A stretch of 64,000 nucleotides of DNA, from assembly GCA_037157565.1 (NCBI GenBank), contig JAZHRO010000012.1, positions 4,242,501 to 4,306,500 on the forward strand, written 5' to 3'. The DNA comes from Thalassia testudinum. Taxonomy: Eukaryota > Streptophyta > Magnoliopsida > Alismatales > Hydrocharitaceae. Shown one piece after another: positions 44,700 to 57,056 of this stretch; position 1 is the first letter of the stretch, and the number at the start of each line of letters is the position of its first letter. Under the pieces are notes generated by a model. The model did not search any database. It was given only the letters and a program-made list of their open reading frames with translations, and was not told where the DNA came from. Made by a program: the position numbers and the translations under genes.

Positions 44700-45920
44700 T
44701 TTCCTCAGCGTGCATCAACCAAAGCCCCTTTACAAAGTAGAAGCTTCTCTCACCCCTTCACTCCACCGATCAACCTACATTTCCATCATCTCCCCTGAGT
44801 CCGATCACCCACTATGAGCCTCGAACAACCTAATCACCACCTCTATCACACTCTACATCCCACGACAATCATTGTGAACCATCTAATTTGGGTGAATAGC
44901 TCGTATTTTGAGTTTCAGATCTTCGCCATCGATGTCACTCATCTCCGCCTTCGCCCATCGTGCTCTGACCAACTTTGACCTTGCTGCCAACTTCAGCAAG
45001 AGCGGAATCCCTCCACAAAGCAACCTGCAGTTGTAATCGAAGAAGGATGCAAAGTAGCAGCATTAATTGAAGGAGAGTTCCTGCAAGCAGCATACATGAA
45101 GGAAGAGGGGGACATTTAGTCGCACCTCGTGCATTGAAAAACCAAGAGAGACACATAAATTATTTTATTGCTTTAGGCTATTCTCCATGACACAGTGGGG
45201 GTGAGGTCCTTGCCTTACTCTGCCTTTCACACACCTCGCTCACCACCCACTGCCAGTGAGCCTAGTCCTTAGTCATGACTCGATAACTTGGTACTGTGCG
45301 ACCCATATACCCATTTAGGAAAGAAGTGGAAATTCTGAGGGTGGGGTTGGCTTTGCCTCAGGTTACGTGCACGTGCCTTAGGAAGCATGCCTCTACGCTC
45401 TATACTAAGCAGTTTGAAGAAGAGTTGTGCTTGTGCTGAGACTTGGGTGTTTAAGGCATCTAACCTTAGGGTCCAACATCTAATTGAAAGGCACTATGGA
45501 CTTATTGGATATTTAGCCGACGTGGATATTTGTGTTAATGGTTCAAGATGACTATTACGAAATTGAATTGGGTTGAAATATTGGGTCATGCGGTTAATTG
45601 TGGGATTAAATTGGTGATTCAAATCACCACTTTTACGGTTTTAATCTTCTTTTTATCCCATTGATTTTTGAGATATAGATTTGGCTTAATATTTAATACA
45701 TTTTTTAGTATATTATTCACTACATATCTTTATTGTGATTAATTATTGTTTTCATTTGTTCATCATTGCGATTAGTGTGTGAATTCCATAGTTGCTCCCT
45801 GCGAACAACCTCAGGCTCACATTTGATTTTCGAGCGTATAAATTTAAATGTTGCATTGATTTTCATCACTATACTACAACGTGATTTTTTTACAGCAATT
45901 TTTGATGCTTAAATAGCAGG

Positions 45921-46700
45921 TAGACTCTTTGTCTCAGTTTTAGTCTAGTGTGTAGGAGAAACTCTTTCCACAAAATACTCACGCACCAAATAAGTGTGCT
46001 TCACCAAATAAAGTTGACTTGAGACATATCAACATTTCTATTTAAAAAAAAAATCAAGAAGAAATTAGAAAAATGAGAAAAGCAAAAAAAATAGAAACAG
46101 CCAAAAGGAAAAGAAAAGGAAAAAATTATTCTTTGTAATAAGTCAAAATGTTCTACAAATTCTATTGTAAATACCTTTGTACATATCCATAAAAAAATGG
46201 TTTTTTCAAGGTATACTACATAAACACTATGTTTTCCACCAAATATTTTTGAGCCACATACGCAATAAGAGTTGGGTTTGAGTGTTCACTATTTTTAGAG
46301 TTAATCCGAAAACATGAGCTGAAGCTAAGACCAACCTAGACTAAAAAAGAAGTAAAACCTGGATTTGAGTCTTAAGTTCGTCTGGTTAATCCTAACTTGC
46401 CATAAGCACAACCGTAACTTCTTTTCTTCTTAAACTTGGCAAAACTCTTTAGATCTTGGAAGCTGTACTTAAGGTTTAAATACCAAGAGTCCTTGTTAGT
46501 CGAGAAATGGTCAATGTCATGTAAGTCTTAAGTACTAGTGGTCTTCTTTGCAATTAATTCTCATAATGTCCAACAGATAAACACATTGGTATTGCTGTAG
46601 GAAAATCTTTAGCTAAAGATCATTTCTAAACACTTAACTTGTATATTGAGTACTGAATAAGTGTTTTGCTAGGGACTAGCAAAAGATTGGCATGGGGGTG
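45921..46700 (+). other. Gyp-2 3' untranslated DNA with polypurine tract
   Basis: It resumes Gyp-2 after sA1. CACCAAATA occurs at 45984, 46002 and 46237, as in Gyp-4. A-rich at 46040-46130. Ends with TTGGCATGGGGGTG (46687-46700), the polypurine tract next to the LTR. No gene. Confidence 0.6.
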
Positions 46701-48532
46701 TGATTGTGCAGCAATTCACGCCAATAGATAGTCAATCTTAGCTACTTTCTAGGATTACACATCTAGATTTGATTCTTATTCTTGCATTCTAGGCATTTAG
46801 GATACATGCATTAATAATTGTGAGAGAGAAGTTGAGTTGCATTCCCTTAAATTTGTGTGTGAAATCCTTAATCCATATCACATCTTCCCTAAATAAAACA
46901 CATACCTTAATTACCCAAAATCGCAAGTGCCTCACCCATATTTTTCCAAATATCCTTAACGGCCACACTCACCTTTCACCCTAACCGTCACTTATAAAAC
47001 AACACCCCCACCTCCACTCATAGAGGTTAGCACCTACCACCTTCACGCATACGCATAGTCCCTCACAACAGTCACACACCCTCAGAAACCTCCATTGTCG
47101 ACCACTGCCTCCCTTTCTTCATCTTCTATTGCTAGTAGCATCTCACCAATTGAGAGCACCTACTGGTAACTGAGAAGCTTCCCATGGTTGCAACCACCAA
47201 TGCAAAGCTCCACCACCATCTAGTTCCTTCGTGAGTAGGTAGACTTGGTGGTTCTCTAGTTTTCATTATTTTGTTTTGATCACTAATGAGCTCCTACTTT
47301 CTCTCATTATTTTGAAACAATATCGCAATTGCAATTCATTTTTCCTTTGTGACCGGCTAAGTTTCTCACTTAGCCAGTGACATAGCACACCCATGCATCT
47401 CGCGCCTCACCCTCTCTCCTCATGCATCGTCTAAGCTTCTCACTTAGCCGGTTGCACACCTCTCGCACCCCTTGTGCATTGGCTACCGTGATTTGCATCC
47501 GATTGACTTCTTAGATAATCGGTCGCACTGCCATCACATCCTCTCCCGCGTGCTCCACTCACCCCTCTAGTCAGTCGCACCACTCCTGTGCGCTACACTC
47601 ACTCGCGCCACTCACACACATGCACACACACTAACATCAACACACACACAGACTTACACTCATACACACACACACTTACTCACCTTCCCTCATTCACCAC
47701 ATATACACTCACGCACATACACCTATTCACACATCACAAGCACATCGCCCATTTATCGTGCATTACTTCGCGAGTGTGCACGTACCAGTTGTGAACACAT
47801 ACGCAATTTTTGCGCACATTAAGCATTCACACACATGCACACACACGTCCGATCCACACATTCACACGGCACATAGCCAAGGTTAATCACGTCTCTTTAG
47901 ACACCGATTAACCTAGCACGGTGCTACATCCCATTTTCCAATCCCATCCTCCTTTTCTTCTCTCTCTCTATATATATATATACATATACATACATAGATA
48001 TATTTATCTTATACATACCTATGTATATATATAAATAAGCTAAGTATTTCAATTTATTTCAATTCCTGCAATTTTTCCTTTATTCTCTTTTTATCTTTTA
48101 TTTGATAATTAAGAAAATATAAGAAAAAGTTGTAAAAGAGAAAAGATAACTTGTGACTTGCAGGTACTTGATCTTGCATGTAGCAAGATTATTTGGACTC
48201 AAGATTGGCATGATGCCAAGGACTTATTTTTGAGGGAGTATCTCAAGGACAAAGTTATCACAAAAAAAAATCTCAAAACAAAGAAAAAGCCAAAAAATAT
48301 AATAAGAGAATGGGAATGATGTGCTTTTAGGATTCGCGAAGAAATAAATACCTTAATCCTACCTCCTTATGTTCGACCCTGGGCATAAAAACTACAACTT
48401 GAAATCTGATTTAGTACAGGAAAAACAAATTTGAAGAAAACCTGTGGAAGACCACGTGTAGTTAACCACTTCCTCTATACTTATTTCAATGCTAATTTTA
48501 CCTAATTAAATAACACTACTCGCGATTCAACA
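46701..48532 (+). repeat. Family D LTR of Gyp-2
   Basis: TGATTGTGCAGCAATTCA to GATTCAACA, about 1.83 kb. TATA box TTATAAAAC at about 46991. A CA-rich simple-sequence zone at 47590-47850 gives a spurious frame (47588-47794). TA repeats at 47964-48040. A fragment of the same LTR is at 53152-53652. It has a polypurine tract on its left and a primer site on its right. Confidence 0.75.
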
Positions 48533-48541
48533 TAAGTTTTC

Positions 48542-48559
48542 TGGCACCGTTGCTGAGGA
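48542..48559 (+). promoter_or_regulatory. Primer-binding site to the right of the family D LTR
   Basis: TGGCACCGTTGCTGAGGA, three transitions from the tRNA-Asp complement. It lies about 9 bp after the likely LTR end. Confidence 0.75.
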
Positions 48560-49709
48560 GGCACAAGTTAGGCTTGATTTCTACATTTTTCCTTTAGCGT
48601 TATCCTTCTTTCCACCCATCTGTTACGGGTATTTGTCATTTGTTTCTATGCAGGCGAACTATTGCGAGGGAGAAGGCATGTAGAGGAGGTCGGAGACGTG
48701 GATGAGTTTAGGGCAGGAGTAAGAGCGTGAAGTCACCACCACTGCTTGGAGATTCGTACATGTTGCTAAGGAGGTAGGTGTTCTAACTCTTAGCAACCTA
48801 GGTTCTCTTGTCACCATAAATCTCACTAAAAAGATAAAAAAAAATACAAAAAATAAGAACCCTAAAGTCACCCTTCTTGGGATTTCTCGGGCTGAGTGGA
48901 TTAAAATCCACTGATTGTTTTCATCATATCCACCACCCTCGATTTCCCACCCACTCATGCATGTAAAATCCAAGAATCTCGATTCTTTGATTTTTCAAGA
49001 TGCACAATTTCATTAAGGCAAATAAAAATCAAGTGCTTGTTACATCATTTTGCCTCATTATTCATATTCAAGATCACATTATTTTTGGTTGAGGAGTCTT
49101 GGAATCAAGTTAACTCCAACCCCACCACGACCTCACATCTTGCCTCTAATTTGATCCTGAACTTCCACCCCAAAAGTTTTCATTTCTCTTATTGTGGAGG
49201 TTGAGCTTTTGTGTGGATTATACATTCTAGTCATCGAGAGTAATTGTGTTGCAATGTTTGGCTCCCATTCATATTATATTAAAAGTGATTCATGCATCCA
49301 CACTTAGAAATATCCATTTAGGGGCCTATTGCATTGTCGCATGCATTAACTAATCAATTTGATGGAGGGTTGCTTGTGCATTAAAACTTACTTTCCAGAA
49401 ACCCTTTGATTTTTTGAAGTGATAGCTCACTTGAATCCTAAAATCCATACTACTAAAGAGCAGAATTCTAAAGGCAATTCACCAATCTAAACTTCAATTC
49501 AGAGAGATTTCCCAATTGCATGCTTGATTTACACACTCTTCAATCAACGCACTTGGGCATTACCTCCTAAACAATGCCCTTCACTAATTCCAAAGCACTT
49601 GTATCCTAAGCCTCTTAACTAAAACTGGTAGTAACTTGACCCCATTAAGGTCTGGAGGTCTAACTACCTACGTGTAGTGCCTACGTGCTGATACGGGTTC
49701 CCGCATGCT
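48560..49709 (+). other. Internal leader DNA of a family D element, no gene
   Basis: A pyrimidine stretch with TTTCTATGCAG near 48643-48653 could be a splice acceptor. The minus-strand frame 48659-48973 has no recognisable content. It ends where CACTA-2 begins. Confidence 0.5.
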
Positions 49710-52600
49710 CACTACAGTGATGTACGCTTTTCGCGACGGTTGAAAAATGTCGCATATTCCATGAAAGCCACTGTATTCTGTCATCACAAAAGAGTGTGTC
49801 ATGTTAGTGTATACACGACGGTTTTGATTTCAAACTGTTGTACTTTACACGACGATTTTAGAAACTGTCGTCTATATTTATAAACGACTGTTCTTTTACG
49901 ATCTGTCATGAAGTACCATTAAACGACGGTTTTGATGACTGTCATCTATGATACATGTGAACTACAAACAATGGTTGTTAAACTGTCGTGTAATTCTCTA
50001 AACAACAATTTTCACATAACCGTCGTTTATATCAAAACAATGATTCTACATAGAACTGTCGTGTATATATGTGTATTTTTTTTTCCTATATAATGTAGGT
50101 AATTATAGAATCTTATAACACCTTAAAACATATGCAACATACAAAACACACACAATATAAAAATTTCAACATATAACATGGAACATAAAACATTCAACAA
50201 ACAACAAATATATAAACCTAATGAAAAGAGTATGTCATAATGTCAAAATATACATAAGAAAAATACAAAACCTAACTAATGACAAGATAAATAATCTAAA
50301 CCTATGCCTCAGCTCCTACCCCCTATCCTGCTCCACCACCTCCTAGGTCATCATCGTCATCTCTGTGAGGCGAGTAGTGATAAGAAGTGTGATCCCGACC
50401 GCTGCCCTATAATAATGCCATCATCTCTCTCATCTCAGTACTCTGCTCCTCCATGAATTTCTTGGCATCTTGCCAAGCTTGAGTTTGCTGTGGAACTGTG
50501 AGGTGACATCATGGAGCTGTGTGGTGACATCAAGGAGTTGTGTCTACATCTGCTGGACGACGGCTGCTGTCGTTGACCCCTTTCGCCTATACCAGCTGGA
50601 GATCGTCTAACTTCTGCCCCATTACGAATGAAGCGTGCGTGCTCCGTAGGCATGATGCTCCTAAAATCCTCCTCAAGTGTCATAGGAGGGTGCTGCTGAG
50701 TGCTAGAAGTGGCGTCTGTAGGGGGCTTGATTAAGTTCATCATTTCTCCATACAAATTACAATAATTTAATGTCATATTAAAGAAAGTATAAAAATTAAA
50801 GTAGTTGATAAATAAATGTTACTTACATGCTTTGTCTAGTATGTCTCATGTATCTATGTTCACCTGCAGCCGGTGTTAGCCTTGCTATGACTAACCTCAT
50901 ACACACCAACCCAATCGAGCGTGACACCATCGTGCTAATGTGCCTGTAAATATATTTTAGAGATTTGTAGGTAATAGTTATAATTAAAACACTAATTAAA
51001 AACATAAAAGTGACATAATTATAAGAAATTACTTACATATTTAGCCTTAAGTCTATCTATACTAGTTTGACCCAAACAGTGGGTCTGTGGTGGAGCTTTG
51101 GCCCTATTGGCCTTGCTTCTCTTCGCCTAATCCTGTACATATAACATATTGTAATGGGAAACAATTAAATCATTTACCTCCAAATGCTCTTAAATGTATT
51201 TGTAATTACCTCTGTCTCAAGCTTATTTCAATGCTCATAGCATTCTCTCCACACATCTGCTGCTATTGTAGGAGGCACATTCCTCAATGCCTCCTCATTA
51301 GATGACATTGTATTATAATACTAAATTATACAAATAAATTGTCAAAAGAAATTAATTAAGTAAATAATAAAAAATGAGAAATATTATAAATTTTATCTTT
51401 CTCATCCTCCAATCATGATGTCATCTCGCGACATGATTGAGGATGTACTTGGTGACATTCGAATCGTCACCCCAATCAAAGATTGCCTGTAATATTACAA
51501 ATCGTATAAACAAATTAAATATTATTAAAGTAAACTTATATATATACATTAAAAAATAATTATTTACCTCCATATTACGAATAAGCTACCTCTTGATCTC
51601 CATGGAGATCCTCCTCCAGTTAAAACAACAAAGGGAGATGAGCTCCTTTACCATCCTAGATAATCTACTGGTGAAAGGAGGATGGTCTGGATCTTCTCCA
51701 GCTTCGTGATATGCACATTGATTCTCGTCCCCTCTGGAAGTGCATCTAGATGTGCATTTCCTGTCAGACCCCTTCTTTTTTTTTATTACCTGATAAGAAA
51801 AATATAATTAAAAATTAAAACATTAGAAGTAAATTTTAATAAGATATTACTGATAATTCTTACCAGCAGAAATGGTCCCTGCCTTAGCTTGAGGGTCCTA
51901 CTGAAGTGGCCTTTGTACCTAAGTATCATCCTCACCCTCCTCGTCCTCATCCTCACCGCCACTGTCACCCTCGTCCTTATCCTCGTCGTCGTCAGGGTAG
52001 TGGGTGGAAACCTCTGACTCTAGCCCTCACTCTTGCACTACATTGGTAACCACCCTCTTGCCCTTGTTTTGGTACCGTCGGGCAAGATCACCAGGTCGGA
52101 CATATTCACGTTGCTAGATAAATTCGGGATTAGGTACCATGACAACTGGATGTGTGTGGGGAGTACGTAGAGGGATGTACTCAGGAATGGATGGGGGAGT
52201 CTGTGTGCAGGGGGGGCTGGGTGGGCTGCATGCGAAGTGGCTAGGTGCAGGGGGGCTGGGTGGGTTGCATGCGGGGTGGTTGGGTAGGCTGGGTGGAAGG
52301 AGGTTGTGTTTCATCCCTACTCGCTGAAGTGCCTTAGTCATCCTTACCCCTATTAGCAAATTGCTTGAATTTCATCTGCATATACATTAAAAAAAATAGT
52401 ATTTGTAGAAATATTAAGAAATAAATAAATAAAAATAAAAAATTTTAAAAAAATTCGGCAGAGTTTCCCCTATATTATGAATATTTTCCAAAATCCTGTA
52501 ATAAGGAAATGACACAGTCTATAGTAAAGCATGAACATAAACATAATGGAACCTTGAAAACATAACGATAAGCATAAACATAAACATCAACATAAACTAA
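49710..52600 (-). mobile_element. CACTA-2, CACTA transposon on the minus strand, 5' end missing
   Basis: CACTACAGTGATGTACGC at 49710 is the terminus. Subterminal repeats at 49735-50080 use the units CGACGGTTTT and its reverse, AACTGTCGT and similar, every 30-40 bp. Transposase remains lie at 50302-52000. I find no GTAGTG end to the right before 53150, so the other end was lost; the limit at 52600 is approximate. Confidence 0.75.
50302..52000 (-). pseudogene. CACTA-2 transposase remnant, homologous to that of CACTA-1
   Basis: The stop is TAG at 50302-50304 after an acidic and Gly-rich tail (minus, with DDDDDLGGGGAG) like the CACTA-1 tail. The exon at 51412-51489 codes AIFDWGDDSNVTKYILNH, matching AIFDWDDDSNIPKYIFKH of CACTA-1. 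Exon-like parts at 50435-50776 include PTEHARFIRNGAEVRRSPAG. An acidic, Asp-rich stretch is at 51900-52000. AT-rich introns separate them. Stops and frame breaks show it is not functional. Confidence 0.65.
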
Positions 52601-53151
52601 GGATTGGCTTGTTGAAGATCTTCTTTAGGCACAATTTATTGTAACCAAGGATTGGCTTGTAGACATTATAACAAGTTTGTTAGAAAAAGCATGTTTCAAC
52701 ATATTTGTAACAAGATCTCTTTGCAACAACTTGCTATCACATAGTTCCTAGGATTGGTTGGGGGTCTTTGAAATGGATAGAGGTCAGTAAAGTGGCAAGC
52801 TTTATTAAATAAATGAATAACTTATTTTTTAATTCTATCCTATCTTTTATTTGCTTGATCTTTAAGTCTGAAACATTGTTTCTATCTTTGTATCCTTGGA
52901 TGATAATAAATAAGAATGTAAATTAAGATTTACGTATGTGGATGCTTTCATCTGTGTGAGAAAAATGAATTTTCTATCATAATAAAAGGGGTTCCATGTT
53001 AATACTTGTGACTCGATTTGTTATTATTGAAATATTTCAATCCAACCAGCTAATTACTATGTTGTGGGTCCAAAGGATCCACAACATTGATTAAGTGGGT
53101 TAATTGGTTGATTTTCTTAATCTTAAGTGGGTTAATTGGTTGATTTTCTTA
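52601..53151. other. Unassigned sequence with a 29-bp direct duplication
   Basis: No frame or element end is recognised. GGATTGGCTTGT is repeated at 52602 and 52648. A near-perfect inverted repeat (GTTGTGGGTCC with GGATCCACAAC) is at 53061-53085. A 29-bp unit beginning TTAAGTGGGTTAATTGG occurs at 53091-53119 and 53123-53151. Confidence 0.5.
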
Positions 53152-53652
53152 TTGTGAAACAATATTGCAATTGTGGTTCAATTTTCCCTCGTAACCAGCT
53201 AAGTTTCTCACTTAACCGATGACACAACAAACCCATGAATCTCGTGCCTCACCCTCTCTTCTCACGCACTAGCCAAGCTTCTTACTTAGATGGTTTCGCA
53301 TCACTCATGCACCCCCCACACACCCCCCCAAATTCTGTGCATCGACTGGTGCGATTTATGACCGGTTGGCTTCTCAATTAACCGGTCACATGCCCCCCAC
53401 ATCCTCTCCCACGCGCTCCACTCAACCCTCCAGCCAGTCGCTCCTTTCTTGCGCGCTACACTTGTGCACACACACATCACTCAGTGCACCCAGGTGCTGC
53501 GTGCACAAACACTTTGCACACTAGACTCAAGCGCCCCATTCACACACATGCACACACACTTACATTAACACACACAGACTCACTCACGCACACACACACT
53601 CACTCACCTTCCCTCATTCACCACATATACACTCACGCACATACACCCATTG
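53152..53652 (+). repeat. Fragment of a family D LTR
   Basis: It matches 47285-47720 of the family D LTR (shared GCTAAGTTTCTCACTTA, CTCGTGCCTCACCCTCTCT-type and CA-rich parts). Both ends are lost. The frame 53484-53675 is CA-repeat artefact. Confidence 0.7.
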
Positions 53653-53695
53653 TTGATGGAGAAAGTCATCGTTAAAGTATAGCATCATAGTATAG

Positions 53696-54418
53696 CACTA
53701 CAACAAGTTCCACTTTGACCGTCAATTGAAAACCAACGACAAAGCCCTTTTAGCTGATGCCAAAAAGTGACAACATAAGTAGCGTCGCTGTTTCTTTTTC
53801 CCGTTGGTTACAAGGAACATCTGACGTCGAAATATCATTCATCCAGCAGACAAATTGGATCTTTTGCCGTCAGTTGATAATCGACAAAAATTAGATTTCC
53901 CGTCACATTTGTATGTCGCTTTTTCCCATGTTAATGCATCGTCTATTGAGTTTTATCGTCATTTAAATAACAATGCCGTCACTTTGATAAGTGACGGGAA
54001 AAAAATTTTTGCCATCATGTTATGAAATAAACGACAGCATATATGTTACATACAAGCACACAGTTTCGTATTTTGCCGTCACTTATGTAATAAGCGACAG
54101 CAAATAGTCACCTTTGTTAAAAAGATTACCTTTTAATGTCGTCGGCTCTTGTAATAACCGACGGCAAAGGTAGGGTTTTTTTTTTTAATTATGATAATTA
54201 AGATCCTTAGACAATCCTCTTGAAAAGGGTGGTTATTAACTATACCCACAAATAGAAAGCGGGTATAACCCTGCCCAACTCCCCTCTCCCTTCACATTCC
54301 ACCACCCCATCCCACCCTAAGCATCCTTTAAAAAAAAAAGCGAGGGGCAAAACAAATACACGCGGCACAAAAATCACAGCATAAACATGGTAAGATGGAA
54401 ATCAATACTATACATTAT
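53696..54418 (+). mobile_element. CACTA-3, terminal and subterminal part of a CACTA transposon
   Basis: CACTACAACAAG at 53696, after a possible TAG duplication. The subterminal zone to about 54170 contains inverted units such as TTTTGCCGTCACTT with AAGCGACAGCAAA and GTCGTCGGCT with ACCGACGGCAAA. It is interrupted at 54419 by Gyp-6; its far end is outside the window. Confidence 0.75.
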
Positions 54419-57043
54419 TGGTAACGCACAAAATCGGTGTTTTAAAATACTTCACTGTAGTATAGATTGAAATAGCACGAAAACAGATAAAATTTATACT
54501 CGAATTGAAGTCCGAGGTTGAACACAGGGAGCAAGTAGCAATTTAATTCTCAATATCACAATTTCAATCACAAAATAGCAATATATGATGAGAAATTTAA
54601 GCATAAATGATATATATATAGGAGCAAGAGTCAAGAGTGCAAAAAGATTAGGGTAAAATGGTGATTAGAATCACCAAATTACCCTAATTACAATAATAGC
54701 AAATATCTCAATAGTATTAACCAAAGGAAATCCATGCAAGTAAGTAAGCAGTATAGCCTCAGAAGCACAAATCAGTCGAAACCGGACGTCGGCTCTTCAA
54801 ATCAGATGGCTTAAACCCTTGGTTGCTACAGTGCAAAGGCACTGTTCCCAACTGTCTTCCTCTTCTCTATTCTTCTTTTCTTCTTTGGCTTCTTCTTCTC
54901 TTCTTACTTTCCTTCTCAATTCTCACGTACAAGGGCCTTCACACAACTCCTCAATGACTAAGTGTTGAGGATCCGACCTATAGAGCAAAACCTCCCCCCT
55001 CCTCTATTTCTCTTTCTCTTTCTCTTTCTCTTTCTCTCAAAGACTCGAGGTTAACTGAGTAATCAGATATTCAGTCGAAGGTCTAGATCCACCGGTGTGG
55101 TGTAGCGGGTGAGGAGTGAGCGCACATGCAGTGAGTGGGACCTCACCTTGTGTGCTGAGGCGAACAACTGATTCACAAAATCCTTTTATCTGCTGTTGGG
55201 GACCCTTCGATTGATGATGTGGGACTATGTTCCCACACCTTCTTCTCAAAGCAACAGCAATCAGTGAGGTCTCTAATTGGAGGCGAAGGAGTGGCTGCAG
55301 TCTCCAATTGAGGTCCTGGAAGAGCACCTGGGAGTCATCGTAGCACCTGGAGATCGATTCACGGGTGATTGAGGCCAAAGAATTGCAGTCAAGGTCGAGG
55401 AAGTCGAAGGCGGCCGCGATGCTCCGGCGAAGACCTGAAAAGAAGAAGACAGCCTCTCGGCCACGTCAGAAATGCTCAGAAGGATTGTGCGGATGTGGTG
55501 AAGGTGATGGTGGCGGTGGCGAGCCGTGTAAGTGGTCGGAGGTGGCTAGTGGAGACGAATATTGATAGCGGAAGTTGGGTTGTTCGGTGGAACAACTGAG
55601 TGGCCAATCCCTATAATTTATTGAGGGGTTTTGGTCTCAAGGATGCAGCAATGTTGTAGGGACTGGTGGTGGCCGATTTGGTGGAGTGTGGTGGTTGTGC
55701 GAACTCACTGGAGGTATGCTGGAGAGGTGGAAGAGAGAGGGTGCTAGGGCGAGTCGGCGGTCGAATTGGAGTGGTGGTGATACGGTGATGATGGGTGGAG
55801 ACTAGGGCATCAACTAATCTAAGTGGCAGACGAAGAGGGATGGGAGAGGTGCCGGGTTTGGTATGGCCGATGCCGGAGATGAAATTGCTCCAGAGGTGAA
55901 GAACAATGATGAGGAAGGGGTAGAGAGTGCCTCGTCGATATTGCAAGGTGCAGAGCGATGAGAGGAAGGACAACCGGCCGCCTATCGTATTTGGCGACCG
56001 GTGAAGAGGCTTAGGGAAGAAAGTCGTTGGAGCGAGGTGGAGTGAGCCAAAGGTTAAAGAAGAAGAGGTGTTTTTGGCTCAAATTCTCGCTCAGGAAGTG
56101 AGGAAGGCAATAGACGAGCTTAAATAGGCCAAAGGTAAGTCTCAAAGCTTGGAAATAAGCTTGAAGACCTCGGGGATCTTAGTTTAGGTCAACTTTCCAG
56201 GAGTTTGCATGAACTCTTGGCTTGATTAGGCAGGTCATGCATGGGCTCAATTGGAAGGGTATCATGTCAGGAGTTCTTCTAATTTTGAGTGAGATTCGTT
56301 GAGGATTCGAGGAGAAAACCTCAAAAGAAACCTTCCATATCCACTAAGAAGCTTCCATGGCGGTGAGGACAAAAATGCAAAGAAGATAAAGAAGTTAGGG
56401 GGGTCTTTGCAAGGAATTCAAAAGTTGAGGGGCTTTCTGCAAGAAAAAGGGTCAGGACAAAATGGGTCAAGATGATCTCAGAATGGGCCCAAATTTTAGT
56501 ACAAATCTAATTTGGACCCAAGGAATCTAATGGTGAAGTTGGATTTTGGTTTTAACCATATTTGACTGGGAAAATTTACGTAGAAGTCCAAATTAGGGTA
56601 ACTTTCCTTTTGTGACTCTATTTTAGGTCAAAATAGGTTCTAATGGTTAGATTGAAAGTACTAAATCCTAGAGAATATTTTTCTATGAATTTTAGAGGGT
56701 TTAGGTGAATTTTATCCTGACTAGAACCTCAGTAGATTAAGCGGGTCTGTTTTTAGGATTTCAGATGTCCATTAATTCCCATAATGAATGAAAACCTGTT
56801 TTGTTCTGCATGGCCCCCTTATTAAACTTAAATGCATATTTGACCATTATTAAACCCCTGAAATATCCCATGGTTATTCTGTATTTGTGGATTACTGGTA
56901 AAATTGTAGAAATAACCTTTTATTCTTCTCTTCTTAAAACATCTCAAACTGCCCAAGAGACCTTTTGACTGATAAATAGGAGCTTTTGTTGACTTTCTTA
57001 GATCAAATTGAGCTAGTTATGGCTCATTATGGTGTTCCCATCA
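54419..57043 (-). repeat. 3' LTR of Gyp-6
   Basis: TGGTAACGCAC to TTCCCATCA, 2625 bp. U5 block (minus TTGCTCCCTGTGTTCAACCT) at 54513-54532. Pyrimidine-rich repeat TCTTTC at 55010-55035. TATA-like (minus CTATTTAAG) at about 56119-56127. Frames at 55037-55973 overlap on both strands; not called. Confidence 0.9.
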
Positions 57044-57056
57044 TACCCCCATGCCT
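57044..57056 (-). promoter_or_regulatory. Polypurine tract of Gyp-6
   Basis: The minus strand reads TAGGCATGGGGGTA up to the LTR edge at 57043. Confidence 0.85.

Larger units (their letters stand above)
9475..45915 (+). repeat. sA1, family A solo LTR split by Gyp-3
   Basis: The LTR occupies 9475-10896 and 44705-45915 (about 2.6 kb in all), flanked by GCAGG at 9470-9474 and 45916-45920. It starts TGATGGTAACA and ends ...AAATA (the usual CA changed to TA). A TATA box (CTATATAAG) is at about 10423-10431. Open frames at 10497-10730 overlap on both strands without matching frames in other family A LTRs. Its conserved U5 block (TTGCTCCCTGCGAACAACCTC) lies near 45793. It is the outermost layer of the nest. 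Confidence 0.85.

Noticed and set aside
47588..47794. His/Thr-rich frame, and the similar one at 53484-53675
   Set aside because: Translations of a CA/CT simple-sequence region in family D LTRs.
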